NCBI RefSeq assembly: GCF_001467615.1
Contig: NZ_LNYA01000024.1
Coordinates: 183,889 to 247,888 of the forward strand
Direction of reading: 5' to 3'
Source: Legionella erythra
GTDB taxonomy: Bacteria > Pseudomonadota > Gammaproteobacteria > Legionellales > Legionellaceae
Length of the DNA: 64,000 nt
Positions 11,303 to 20,235 of the stretch are shown here, one piece after another. The position numbers were made by a program, and so were the translations under genes. Under the pieces are notes generated by a model that worked only from the letters and a program-made list of their open reading frames with translations, did not search any database and had not been told where the DNA came from. How positions within the stretch are numbered: position 1 is the stretch's first letter; each line of letters begins with the position of its first letter.

Positions 11303-11933
11303 AGTCACCTCGTTTTTCAATCGTTTTGCCAAGCCATTCAATGAATAAAACCAGGCTGTAGTAGTAACATCCAGCTATGCACAAGGGTATGAAGTAGGTA
11401 AATTGCTGGGCGGCTAAAGACTGCGCCTGACGCATTAAATCCATACCGCCTATGGTTGAAATCAAGGCCGTCTCTTTCAGCAGGGCGATGATTTCATTGA
11501 TAATGGCCGGGAAAATGGCTTTTACCACCTGCGGGAGAATGATGTCTTTCCACAGGTAGAACGTCGGAATCTGAAGCGTGGCTGCGGCTTCAAATTGTCC
11601 CTTCGGTAAACCTTCAATGCCGGCACGCAGGATTTCCGCAAAATAAGCGGAGCTGTTAAGTCCAAAGGCAATAATACCGGCGATAAGAATGCTTGGGCGT
11701 GCCCCGGTTAAAGCCGGCGCTGAGAAATAAATCAGGCTCAATTGTAAAATTAACGGTGTGCCTCTCAAAATAGAAATCAATCGGTTGATGCACCATGTTG
11801 CGATACCATAATAACGTCCGATAGACCATAAACTGCCGAGTACCAGACCGAGGGTAATACCACCGGCCAGCAGTTGCAGCGTCAAAGCAATCCCTTGGCC
11901 GATAAACCATAAATTCTGGCTCCACTCGTTCAT
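11286..11933 (-). CDS. Polar amino acid ABC transporter permease (HisMQ type)
   Basis: A 215-residue inner-membrane protein with about five hydrophobic segments and the EAA-type loop (EAAATLQIPTFYLWKDIILPQ) that docks on the ATPase. The LRGTPLILQLSLIYF segment is typical of His/Glu/Arg permeases. An aaggagt site precedes the ATG. A single permease gene is present, so it would work as a homodimer. Confidence 0.9.
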   Translation of the reverse strand: MNEWSQNLWFIGQGIALTLQLLAGGITLGLVLGSLWSIGRYYGIATWCINRLISILRGTPLILQLSLIYFSAPALTGARPSILIAGIIAFGLNSSAYFAEILRAGIEGLPKGQFEAAATLQIPTFYLWKDIILPQVVKAIFPAIINEIIALLKETALISTIGGMDLMRQAQSLAAQQFTYFIPLCIAGCYYYSLVLFIEWLGKTIEKRGDYVTNH

Positions 11934-12664
11934 AAGGACTCCTTAAACCACTGCGCTTTCAGTTGCTTTATTTCGCCTTTGTCTGTCAGGCGTTGAAGGG
12001 CCTGATTGATTTGCAGAGTCAGGGGCGATCCTTTCTTCACCGCAATGCCGTAACCATCTTTTGCCTGTGCGATGATGCTGAAAGAGAGGTTTTTATGCTT
12101 TTGACTGAAGACACGGCCTTGCGCACCGTCCATAAGCACCACATCGACATGGCCGGCTATCAGGGCCTCAACCGCCTGATTGTTATTATCCAGGGCTGTT
12201 ATTTGTGCTCCAGGGAATTGCTGCCTTACCCAGATTTCCATGACGGAGCCAAGCTGCACGGCGATTTTTTTATCTGCCAACTGCGACGATTGGGTGACTG
12301 GCTGATTGTCAGGATAAACCGCTGCCATTCCCTCAAAATAATAAGGCATGGAGAAATCAACGTTTTTTTGACGTTCAGGCGTGATGGTAAGGGTGGCAAT
12401 GGCCGCGTCATCCTGGCCTGAGGTCACGGCGGGCAGCACGGTACTGAATTGCATGTTGTCAAAAACTGCCTTCTTACCCATTTCCTTGGCGACAAGCCTG
12501 GCTAAATCGATATCAAATCCTTTGAGTTCGCCGTGATCATCATATTCAAATGGTGGATATTCAGCGGAGGTGGAAAAATGCAGTTCATCGCTGCTTTTTT
12601 GTGGTTTGCAACCAGAAATTAAGGCAATTCCTAGAATAAGAGCCCAATAAAAATAATATCTCAT
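11930..12664 (-). CDS. Amino acid ABC transporter substrate-binding lipoprotein
   Basis: A family-3 solute-binding protein. The lipobox LISGC (Cys19) indicates a lipoprotein. It is followed by the standard SAEYPPFEYDDHGELKGFDI block, VAKEMGKK, TITPERQKNVDFSMPYYFEG, and a second lobe with QLGSVMEIW. It is the first gene of the transporter-argGHF operon and overlaps the permease by four bases (ATGA). Ligand identity is not readable from the sequence; arginine, ornithine or histidine are candidates. Confidence 0.9.
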   Translation of the reverse strand: MRYYFYWALILGIALISGCKPQKSSDELHFSTSAEYPPFEYDDHGELKGFDIDLARLVAKEMGKKAVFDNMQFSTVLPAVTSGQDDAAIATLTITPERQKNVDFSMPYYFEGMAAVYPDNQPVTQSSQLADKKIAVQLGSVMEIWVRQQFPGAQITALDNNNQAVEALIAGHVDVVLMDGAQGRVFSQKHKNLSFSIIAQAKDGYGIAVKKGSPLTLQINQALQRLTDKGEIKQLKAQWFKESL

Positions 12665-12730
12665 GAATGCGTATCCAATTTTTAATCATTTTGTGAATAT
12701 AACAGGGAGGCATTTGAATTGTCAATCAAA

Positions 12731-12767
12731 AATGAATATAATTTCATTTGTTTTGATATATATTCAA
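12731..12767. promoter_or_regulatory. Tandem ARG-box-like operators between argR and the arginine operon
   Basis: Two imperfect palindromes of the ArgR type lie about 21 bases apart centre to centre: 12731-12748 (aatgaatataatttcatt) and 12753-12767 (ttgatatatattcaa). The E. coli ARG box is an 18-bp palindrome around TGAAT-N4-ATTCA and usually occurs as a pair with this spacing. The pair sits just upstream of argR and within reach of the divergent operon promoter, so it could control both. Confidence 0.6.
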
Positions 12768-12777
12768 GGAGGGGCGC

Positions 12778-13236
12778 TTGTCTCATGATCAGATCATTGA
12801 TGATTTAATCGTTAATATCGTGCAAACCGAAGTGATTGCCGAGCAAAGTGATTTACAACAGAGTTTGAAAAAAAGGGGGTACGACATCCCTCAGGCGACG
12901 TTGTCGCGGCGGCTTAAAAAAATGAAAATTGCCAAGGTAGCCGGGCTGTACAAAGTCATTGATTACCATCAGCCGGGGTTGCCGTTGGTGTTAAACATTC
13001 AGGTTTCTGATTTTGGCCTCATTGTTTTGCAAACCCATCCTGGCAACGCCAGCAGTCTGGCCTATTATCTCGATCGCAAATACGTTTCCTTCAGCGCAAA
13101 TGAGCCTGCCGAGTCGGGTATTCTTGGTACCATCGCCGGGGATGATACCGTCTTGCTGATTGTGAAAAGCAAAGCGCATCAACAGCAAGTTTGTGCATTG
13201 CTGCATCAGGAGTTTCCCTATTTGTTGATGAGTTAG
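12778..13236 (+). CDS. argR: Arginine repressor
   Basis: A hexameric, arginine-sensing transcriptional repressor. The N-terminal winged helix contains IPQATLSRRLKKMKIAKV (near residues 36-55, equivalent to the TQATVSRDL recognition helix). The C-terminal oligomerisation and arginine-binding domain has the diagnostic GTIAGDDTVLLI. The length of 152 residues is normal. The start is TTG at 12778, seven bases after a strong aaggagg. It is divergent from the arginine transport/biosynthesis operon. Confidence 0.93.
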   Translation: MSHDQIIDDLIVNIVQTEVIAEQSDLQQSLKKRGYDIPQATLSRRLKKMKIAKVAGLYKVIDYHQPGLPLVLNIQVSDFGLIVLQTHPGNASSLAYYLDRKYVSFSANEPAESGILGTIAGDDTVLLIVKSKAHQQQVCALLHQEFPYLLMS

Positions 13237-13769
13237 CCGTTCAGGTAGTTGTTTTTTAAGCGGACATAATGCGCGGCTGAGTAGTCTAAATGGCGCAACT
13301 CCTCGTCTGAAAGCGGGCGAATGGCCTTCGCTGGGTTACCGAGATAAAGATAGCCGCTCGCTAACCGTTTGCCCGGCGGCACAACACTGCCGGCCCCAAT
13401 GAGTACATGATGCTCGATGTAAGCCCCATCGAGAATGAGTACACCCATGCCAATGAGGCAGTAATCGTCAATTTGACAAGCATGCAGGACGGCTTGATGC
13501 CCTACCGTGACGCCTTTCCCAAGAATGAGCGGTTTACCGCCAGGGGTGAACGGGCCGTCGTGTGTGACATGCAGAATGGCGGCATCCTGAATATTGCACT
13601 CATCACCGACCGTAATGGTATTTACATCGCCGCGAATAACCGCCATGGGCCAGACGGATACATGGTTGCCGAGATGCACCCGGCCAATGACAGCGGCGGT
13701 GGGATCGACATAAACCTCCTGGCCAAGCACGGGGACATAATCAAGATAAGGTCGAACGGCTGGGTTCAT
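13233..13769 (-). CDS. Gamma-carbonic anhydrase family protein (YrdA/PaaY-like)
   Basis: A 178-residue left-handed beta-helix protein. Hexapeptide repeats run from VGRVHLGNHVSVWPMAVIRG to LIGAGSVVPPG. The metal ligands of gamma-carbonic anhydrases are in place (His in AILHVTHDG; HQAVLHAC). VIRGDVNTITVGDECNIQD is typical of the YrdA subgroup. It overlaps argR by four bases tail to tail and lies two bases after gor, so it is likely translationally coupled to gor. True carbonic anhydrase activity is not assured in this subgroup. Confidence 0.9.
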   Translation of the reverse strand: MNPAVRPYLDYVPVLGQEVYVDPTAAVIGRVHLGNHVSVWPMAVIRGDVNTITVGDECNIQDAAILHVTHDGPFTPGGKPLILGKGVTVGHQAVLHACQIDDYCLIGMGVLILDGAYIEHHVLIGAGSVVPPGKRLASGYLYLGNPAKAIRPLSDEELRHLDYSAAHYVRLKNNYLNG

Positions 13770-13771
13770 GT

Positions 13772-15121
13772 TTACACCATGGTTACCAATTCTTCGGCAC
13801 TGGTCGGATGGATAGCGACCGTGTTGTCAAAATCGCGTTTGCAGGCGCCCATTTTAACAGCAACTGCGAATCCTTGCAGCATTTCATCTGCACCATAACC
13901 AATGACGTGCAGGCCGACGATTCGTTCTTCTTTACCGTAAGTGACCAGTTTCATCGCCGTCGGTGTTTTTTCGCTGCTAAAGGCGTCAAACATGGGATTA
14001 AAGCGGGTCTGGTAAATTTTAATGGAATCGTGACCGTATTGACGGATAGCCTCTGCTTCGCTGAGTCCCACACTGCCGATGGGTGGGTGGGTGAAAACGA
14101 CAGAAGGGATATCATGATAGTTCAAATGGGCTTTAGCCTCACCGCCGAACAGCCGATCAGAGAGGCGGCGGCCGGCGGCAATCGCCACTGGCGTTAAGGC
14201 GGGGGCATTAATCACGTCCCCGATGGCATAAATTCCCTCAACCGAGGTATTCTGGTATTTATCGACTGTAATTAAACCGCGGGCATCCCTGTTCACGCCG
14301 ATTCGGTCTAAATTCAAATGGGCCGTGCGAGGCGAACGCCCAATGGCTGCGATGACCGTATCCAGGTTGTCTATGACCGAACCGCTGCGGCAGACAATGA
14401 TTTTTTTACCCTGTTTATCGGTTTTAATTTCTTTGGCATGGTGATTGACATGCACATGCAGGCCCTGTTGCCGCATAATCTCCATCAGGGTATCGCCGAG
14501 CATGGCATCAAAACGGCTCAAAGGGGTTTCACCGCGGATTAACAAATGGGTTTCCGTGCCCAAGCCATGCAGGATCCCGGCCAATTCCACCCCAATATAG
14601 CCACTGCCGATGATTGCGGCTTTCCGGGGTTTGTCGGTCAAATCAAAAAAGCCATCGGAATTGATGGCATGTTCAATGCCGGGCAAATCAGTCGGCATGC
14701 TGGGTTCACCGCCTGTGGCGATAATGATGTGAGGGGCCGTATAGTGTTCACCGCCTACATCGATGGTATGGGCATCAACAAAAGTGCCTTTGCCGTTTAA
14801 GAGCGTCATTTTATATTGACTGAAACGCTTGCCATAAATTTCCCTAAGGCCCGCGACATAGGCATTGCGCTTTTGCACCAGGGTTTGCCAATTCAAGCGG
14901 ATATTGGTCGGCGCAAAACCGTAATCGATGGACTTGCGCAGGGTTTCGGCAATATTGGCGCTGTTATACATCATCTTTTTAGGAACGCAGCCTAAATTGA
15001 CGCAGGTTCCGCCTAAATACTGCTGTTCGACCACGGCCACTTTGGCGCCGTGTTTTGCGGCTCTTACCGCGCTGGCTATGCCGCCGCTGCCGCCGCCAAG
15101 AACGATTAAATCGAATGTCAT
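13772..15121 (-). CDS. gor: Glutathione-disulfide reductase
   Basis: An FAD- and NADPH-dependent reductase that keeps glutathione reduced. FAD motif GGGSGG (9-14); redox disulfide Cys40-Cys45 in [18 protein letters not shown] domain [13 protein letters not shown] followed by [11 protein letters not shown], whose arginines favour NADPH; C-terminal catalytic [11 protein letters not shown]. The protein has 449 residues, as usual. The C-terminus and the [10 protein letters not shown] spacing favour glutathione reductase over dihydrolipoamide dehydrogenase or trypanothione reductase. Confidence 0.93.
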   Translation of the reverse strand: MTFDLIVLGGGSGGIASAVRAAKHGAKVAVVEQQYLGGTCVNLGCVPKKMMYNSANIAETLRKSIDYGFAPTNIRLNWQTLVQKRNAYVAGLREIYGKRFSQYKMTLLNGKGTFVDAHTIDVGGEHYTAPHIIIATGGEPSMPTDLPGIEHAINSDGFFDLTDKPRKAAIIGSGYIGVELAGILHGLGTETHLLIRGETPLSRFDAMLGDTLMEIMRQQGLHVHVNHHAKEIKTDKQGKKIIVCRSGSVIDNLDTVIAAIGRSPRTAHLNLDRIGVNRDARGLITVDKYQNTSVEGIYAIGDVINAPALTPVAIAAGRRLSDRLFGGEAKAHLNYHDIPSVVFTHPPIGSVGLSEAEAIRQYGHDSIKIYQTRFNPMFDAFSSEKTPTAMKLVTYGKEERIVGLHVIGYGADEMLQGFAVAVKMGACKRDFDNTVAIHPTSAEELVTMV

Positions 15122-15305
15122 GTCATTATCCTTTTAACAGGCCGCAAAGCCAGGCCATAAGCGCTATACAAAATTGAATGGTAGGCAGAAATGCCATGAA
15201 GAGCAACCTTCGTCTCATACTTGCAAGAACATGATTTTTCATAGAATAGCTGCAAGTTCAATTGCAATTCATTATACTCAAATCATGCTTTAAACCGTAG
15301 CCGCC

Positions 15306-16250
15306 ATGACAATCAAACATCACATTGCTCTGTTGTTAATCCTTCTTCTGCAAAGCTGCGGCCACTCCGGCGAGCGGAGTTATCAGGGGTATGTGGAGGG
15401 TGAAAACATTTATCTCGCGTCCCCCAATTCAGGCATTTTGGAAAAACTACTGGTCAAACGAGGCCAGACGGTAACTAAGGGGCAACTGATTTTTCAATTG
15501 GATTCAGAGCCTCAGGCGCAAGTCATCAAGCAGTATGCCAGTGATTTGGAGCAGGCCAAAAGCCTGCTCCTCGATTTAAAAAATCCGCGCCGTGCTCCGG
15601 AGGTCGAAGCCATTGAGGCACAGATTGAGCAGGTGGATGCCCAAATAAAATTAACGGAAATCCGCGTGAAGCGTTACCAAAGCCTGTATGAGAAAAATGC
15701 CATTGAGAAAGATCGCCTGGATGAAATTTTAGCCACCTATGATCAGCAGAAAAAATTAAAAGATCAGTACCAGGCTAATTTAACGCTGGCTAAAATGGGC
15801 AGCCGCAGCGAACAGATTAAAGCGCAGGAAGCACAGATTCAGGCCATTACCGCCAAACTCAATGAAGCCAAGTGGCAATTGGCGCAAAAAACCGTGTATT
15901 CTCCTGCTGCTGGCGTGATCTTTGACACCTACTACCGCCCCGGTGAATTTGTCGGTGCGCAACAGGCCGTGGCGTCATTGCTGACACCGGAGAATGTTCA
16001 TATTGAATTTTATGTGCCGGTTCAGGAATTGGCTCATTTAAGCGTTGGCAAGGCAGTAAGTTTTACCTGCAGTGGTTGTCAACCGGACAATACCGCCGTC
16101 ATCAGTTACATCGCGCCAGAAGCGGAATATGCGCCGCCCCTCGTCTATAGCCGGGAAAACGACGATAAACTGGTCTTTCGCATTCAGGCGAGATTTGACC
16201 ATTTCCATGCCTTCAAACCCGGCCAGCCGGTAACGGTGTTGGTACGATGA
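15306..16250 (+). CDS. HlyD/YbhG-type membrane fusion lipoprotein
   Basis: Periplasmic adaptor of an ABC export system. Signal with lipobox LLQSC (Cys18), first biotinyl-lipoyl half (NSGILEKLLVKRGQTVTKGQ), a long alpha-helical hairpin of about 120 residues, second lipoyl half (VYSPAAGVIFDTYYRPGEFV) and a beta-barrel domain. The stop overlaps the ATPase start by four bases. Together with the next two genes it resembles the E. coli YbhG-YbhF-YbhS type, exporting an unknown substrate. Confidence 0.88.
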   Translation: MTIKHHIALLLILLLQSCGHSGERSYQGYVEGENIYLASPNSGILEKLLVKRGQTVTKGQLIFQLDSEPQAQVIKQYASDLEQAKSLLLDLKNPRRAPEVEAIEAQIEQVDAQIKLTEIRVKRYQSLYEKNAIEKDRLDEILATYDQQKKLKDQYQANLTLAKMGSRSEQIKAQEAQIQAITAKLNEAKWQLAQKTVYSPAAGVIFDTYYRPGEFVGAQQAVASLLTPENVHIEFYVPVQELAHLSVGKAVSFTCSGCQPDNTAVISYIAPEAEYAPPLVYSRENDDKLVFRIQARFDHFHAFKPGQPVTVLVR

Positions 16251-17173
16251 CCGACGACGCCATTATTGATGTCCATCATTTAACAAAATCGTTCGCCGGC
16301 AAAACCGCGGTTAACGGCATTGACATGCTGGTTAAGCGCGGAGAGGTGTTCGGTTTTTTAGGTCCGAATGGCAGCGGCAAAACAACCACCATCCGGATGC
16401 TCTGTGGCTTGTTAACCCCGGATAAAGGGGAGGGTCAATGCCTGGGCTATGACATCCTCACGGAATCAAAAAAAATAAAACAACACGTCGGCTATATGAC
16501 TCAGAAGTTCAGTTATTACCTGGATTTGACGGTGGAAGAGAATTTAAATTTTGTCGCCCGTGTCTATGGCGTGGATAGGCGCAAGGAGCGGGTTGAACAG
16601 ACGATGGCGGATTTGGAATTAACGGCTCGCCGCAATCAGTTGACCCGGCAATTATCCGGCGGTTGGAAACAACGGGTGGCGCTTGCGGCCTGCCTGTTAC
16701 ATGATCCCGATTTGTTGTTGCTGGATGAGCCAACCGCTGGGGTCGATCCCATCGCCAGACGCGAGTTCTGGGACAAAATCCATAGTCTAAGTGAACAAGG
16801 TATTACCACTCTGGTTTCAACCCATTACATGGATGAGGCCGAGCGCTGCACCCGGCTTGCCTATCTTGCCTATGGCGATTTACTGGTTACCGGCACAGTC
16901 GCTGAAGTCATTGCCACCACCAAACTCGGCACCTGGGAGATTTCAGGTGAAGTGACTACCGGACTGTTGCAGGAAACCAAACAATTGCCAGGCATTGTGC
17001 AATCCGCTTTGTTCGGTAGCCGTATCCATGTGTGTGGGTATGACAAGACCCTCGTGGAAAATGAACTGAATAAACTGGCGGCACTATACCCCATACGCTG
17101 GGAGGCAATCGAACCGACATTGGAAGATGCCTTTATCAGCCTGGTTAACCAAACAGGAGGAAAAATGGGATGA
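16247..17173 (+). CDS. ABC transporter ATP-binding protein (ABC-2 / drug type)
   Basis: A single nucleotide-binding domain of 308 residues: Walker A GPNGSGKTT, signature LSGGWKQRVALA, Walker B LLLLDEPTAGVDP, switch STHYMDEAERC. The C-terminal 80 residues resemble the DUF4162-like tail of drug and polysaccharide exporters. E. coli YbhF carries two such domains; here only one is present. It overlaps both neighbours by four bases. Confidence 0.9.
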   Translation: MTDDAIIDVHHLTKSFAGKTAVNGIDMLVKRGEVFGFLGPNGSGKTTTIRMLCGLLTPDKGEGQCLGYDILTESKKIKQHVGYMTQKFSYYLDLTVEENLNFVARVYGVDRRKERVEQTMADLELTARRNQLTRQLSGGWKQRVALAACLLHDPDLLLLDEPTAGVDPIARREFWDKIHSLSEQGITTLVSTHYMDEAERCTRLAYLAYGDLLVTGTVAEVIATTKLGTWEISGEVTTGLLQETKQLPGIVQSALFGSRIHVCGYDKTLVENELNKLAALYPIRWEAIEPTLEDAFISLVNQTGGKMG

Positions 17174-18303
17174 GAGCCCCCTTTGCTTCCGGACTTATTG
17201 GCATTATGGTCAAAGAATTCATTGAAATGCGGCGGGACAAGGCCACATTGGGCATGATTCTTTTTATACCCCTGCTGCAACTCATCCTGTTTGGCTTTGC
17301 CATTAACAACAATCCCCGCCACTTACCCACCGCCATTGTGAATAATGATCCCAGCCCGCTGACCCGCCGAATTTTAAGCGGCATGGAAAATTCGACCTAT
17401 TTTAAATTTGTGTCGCCCTTTTTGAGTGAAGATGAAGCACATCGTCTGCTCAAACAGGGAAAGGTGCAATTTGTTGTGAGCTTCCCGCCCAACTTCTCTC
17501 ATGATCTGGCAAAAGGCTTAAGGCCTGTGTTGTTACTCGAGGCCGATGCCACGGATCCGGCGGCAACCAGCCGGGCTGTGAATGTCTTTGTTGAGCTTGC
17601 TTCCCTGGTGTTAAAGAAAGAGTTAACGGGACCGCTCGCTGGTTTAAGTGCAAAAATGCCGCCTTACCAGCCCCAGGTTCATACCATTTATAATCCTCTG
17701 GCGATTACTTCCTACAACATAGTTCCCGGGTTGCTCGGGGTGGTGATGACCATGACGCTGGTGGTGGTCACGGCCCTGGTTATTACCCGGGAATATGAAT
17801 TGGGAACCATGGAAAATTTGCTGGCAACGCCGGTGAGGCCTCTGGAAGTGATGATTGGTAAGTTGATGCCGTATATTATTGTTGGTTATCTGCAGGCCCT
17901 GATTATTCTGATTTTAGCTAAAATTCTCTTTGGTGTGCCTATGGAAGGCAGCATCCTGCTGTTGATGGTGTGTTGTCTGCCGTTTATCTTCGCCAATCTG
18001 GTGATGGGATTGACCTTTTCCACGATGGCCTCCACGCAGTTGCAGGCAGCTCAAAGTGCGATGTTTTTCTTTTTGCCCTCCATCCTGCTCTCGGGCTTTA
18101 TGTTTCCCTTTCAGGGCATGCCGGAATGGGCGCAATGGGTGGGATCTATCCTGCCATTGACTCATTTTCTCATTATCGTGCGGGGAATTTTGCTTAAGGG
18201 CAATGGGTTTTGGGATGTCTGGCAGGAAACCATTCCCATCATGCTATTTGCCCTGGTGATGATGGCCATTGGTTATAAACGCTACCGCCGTACACTGGAC
18301 TAA
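17170..18303 (+). CDS. ABC-2 type permease (YbhS/YhhJ-like)
   Basis: A 377-residue inner-membrane protein: one N-terminal helix, a large periplasmic domain (residues about 45-175), then five helices. It contains the family block ITREYELGTMENLLATPVRP followed by LEVMIGKLMPY, and the late LPLTHFLIIVRGILLKG segment. It forms an export complex with the preceding ATPase and adaptor. Only one permease gene is present, so a homodimer is expected. Confidence 0.9.
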   Translation: MRAPFASGLIGIMVKEFIEMRRDKATLGMILFIPLLQLILFGFAINNNPRHLPTAIVNNDPSPLTRRILSGMENSTYFKFVSPFLSEDEAHRLLKQGKVQFVVSFPPNFSHDLAKGLRPVLLLEADATDPAATSRAVNVFVELASLVLKKELTGPLAGLSAKMPPYQPQVHTIYNPLAITSYNIVPGLLGVVMTMTLVVVTALVITREYELGTMENLLATPVRPLEVMIGKLMPYIIVGYLQALIILILAKILFGVPMEGSILLLMVCCLPFIFANLVMGLTFSTMASTQLQAAQSAMFFFLPSILLSGFMFPFQGMPEWAQWVGSILPLTHFLIIVRGILLKGNGFWDVWQETIPIMLFALVMMAIGYKRYRRTLD

Positions 18304-19163
18304 GTCAGGAAGCGACCGACTTCTTCCTCTACACGGGAATCAATCAGCACCTCAATGTGGTCGATGCCTGGAATAATTTTTAGCGCGGCATGAGGGTATC
18401 GCTGGCAAAAGTGAATGGATTCCACGGGGCGGATGGTTTTGTCTTCGCTGCCATGGATGCAGAGAATAGGGACTTTGCCGCGGTGGACTAAATGCCTGAA
18501 ATGCAAGCGCTCAATCTGGGTGGAGGCATTTTGTCTGAAAATATTGCGTAATTCACGGTAACCCTGACCGGTTAAGCGCAATTGTCTGGCCAAGCGGCCT
18601 ACGGGGGTGCGCATGCGGGTGGGGGAGGCGATGAGGACCATGCGCTCAGGCTCAACGGCCAATTGCCATTCGTCGAACTGATTGGCCAGATTCAGTGTGT
18701 TCAGCAACATCGAGCCGCCAAAGGAATGGCCAATTGCGGCATGAAAAGGGCCAAAGTGATTCATGGTTTCACGAAGAATGCTGACCGCCTCGGTCCAGGT
18801 CAATTGCAGGCCTTTCGCTTCGCCATGCGCTGGAAAATCCAGGGCATAGACATCATAGCCCTGCTGATGAAGGTGGCGGATGAGGTTTACCATGTAAGCG
18901 GCCCGCGACATCCAGCCATGGGTAATTAACACTTTTTTGGCGGCTGGGTTATCGGGCTGGGCAAAATGATGCAACACATGATGGCGCGGTGAATGGCGCT
19001 CAATCAAGGTCGAACGTTTGCTGACGATGTATTCACAAGCTCGCTCGGCAAAGGCCCGGTATTGCTTTTCCACGGGCATGGGGAGCGGGGTAATGATCAG
19101 TTGATAACAGAGCTGGGCATGTAAAAAATCCCTCATCTCTTTTAAGGTATTGACGAACATCAT
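18300..19163 (-). CDS. Alpha/beta hydrolase
   Basis: A 287-residue serine hydrolase of the alpha/beta fold. Oxyanion region ITHGWMSRA, nucleophile elbow GHSFGGSM, acid HGSEDKTIRP and His in PGIDHIEVL. No signal peptide. The second of the in-frame starts (19163) is chosen since aaggga lies five bases upstream; the upstream start would add 15 residues. Substrate unknown. It converges on the ABC-2 permease with a four-base overlap. Confidence 0.85.
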   Translation of the reverse strand: MMFVNTLKEMRDFLHAQLCYQLIITPLPMPVEKQYRAFAERACEYIVSKRSTLIERHSPRHHVLHHFAQPDNPAAKKVLITHGWMSRAAYMVNLIRHLHQQGYDVYALDFPAHGEAKGLQLTWTEAVSILRETMNHFGPFHAAIGHSFGGSMLLNTLNLANQFDEWQLAVEPERMVLIASPTRMRTPVGRLARQLRLTGQGYRELRNIFRQNASTQIERLHFRHLVHRGKVPILCIHGSEDKTIRPVESIHFCQRYPHAALKIIPGIDHIEVLIDSRVEEEVGRFLT

Positions 19164-19351
19164 CTTTTCCCTTTTTTTTGTTCTATTTAGAGCATAGTTT
19201 AAAAACAATCATTTTTTGGCAATTTTTACTGTTTTTTGGCAAAAAGAGCTAAAAAACAATCTTTTTGATTTGCTTTTACCCCGGCAAAGGGCTTGAGAAG
19301 CAGCTATTAGCCAACTACGCTTGTTGTATACGATAAAAAAGAGGGGAGCCC

Positions 19352-20218
19352 ATGACCGCACTGGCGGTTATTATCAACCAACAAGCCAACAATGCCCAAT
19401 CGGCGGCAGCGTATCTTCATGGGTTGAAGGCGGCGGGCATTGCCTATGACCTCTATGAGGTCGATGCCAGCGAGCTCGAGGCCACCATCAAAAACTGCCA
19501 GCCAACGTATGAGACCCTTTTAGTGGGCGGCGGCGATGGCACGGTGCGATCGGCTGCTCATTATTGCGCGAATACGAATACCTTGCTTGGGGTTTTGCCG
19601 TTAGGGACTCTGAATCACTTCGCTAAGGAATTATTATTGCCATCAACGGTTGATGACATGGTTGATGCTTTAACCCGGCAGACCACCACTCTGATTGATC
19701 TGGCCGAAGTCAATGGCCATGTTTTTGTCAATAATTCATCCATCGGCTTTTATCCCAAATTTGCCCGCCGGCGCGATTTTTACAGCCGAAAATATTATAA
19801 ATTACTGAGCTACATCCCAAGCCTCATCGACAGCCTGCGCAAGCACCCCACCTTGTCTTTGTGTGTAAAAAACGAGGATTTCGTACTTTCCTTGCGCACA
19901 TCGTTTTTGATGGTGAGTAATAATGTCTACACCTATGAATTTCCTGCAACCATTAAGCGCGAGCATTTTAATAAGGGCCGGCTGGGGCTTTATTTTTTCA
20001 GGCACGGCCGGCTGCGGTTACTCAAAATCATTCGAGCCATGCTTAACCGCCGAAGCAATTTTGAATTCAGGGACTCTCAGACGCCCATTGAAATCCACTG
20101 TCAGGAAACAGCTCAACTCAATGTATCGCTGGATGGCGATGTCAAACGCATGGAATCCCCCTTGCGTTATAAAATTATTCCGCAATGCCTGCGTTTAGTC
20201 ACGATGAATAAATCATGA
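19352..20218 (+). CDS. Diacylglycerol kinase catalytic-domain protein (YegS/lipid kinase family)
   Basis: A 288-residue soluble lipid-kinase-like protein. The nucleotide loop GGGDGT is at 59-64, the second block GVLPLGTLNHFAKELLLP follows, and the C-terminal half forms the beta-sandwich (SLDGDVKRMESPLRYKI). The substrate could be diacylglycerol, sphingoid base or phosphatidylglycerol; the sequence does not decide. A gagggg site precedes the ATG. It stands alone. Confidence 0.88.
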   Translation: MTALAVIINQQANNAQSAAAYLHGLKAAGIAYDLYEVDASELEATIKNCQPTYETLLVGGGDGTVRSAAHYCANTNTLLGVLPLGTLNHFAKELLLPSTVDDMVDALTRQTTTLIDLAEVNGHVFVNNSSIGFYPKFARRRDFYSRKYYKLLSYIPSLIDSLRKHPTLSLCVKNEDFVLSLRTSFLMVSNNVYTYEFPATIKREHFNKGRLGLYFFRHGRLRLLKIIRAMLNRRSNFEFRDSQTPIEIHCQETAQLNVSLDGDVKRMESPLRYKIIPQCLRLVTMNKS

Positions 20219-20235
20219 CGGTGCAAAGCCTTCCA

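Noticed and set aside
13407-13898. 163-codon plus-strand frame
   Set aside because: A shadow of the carbonic anhydrase and glutathione reductase genes, which have complete motifs on the other strand.
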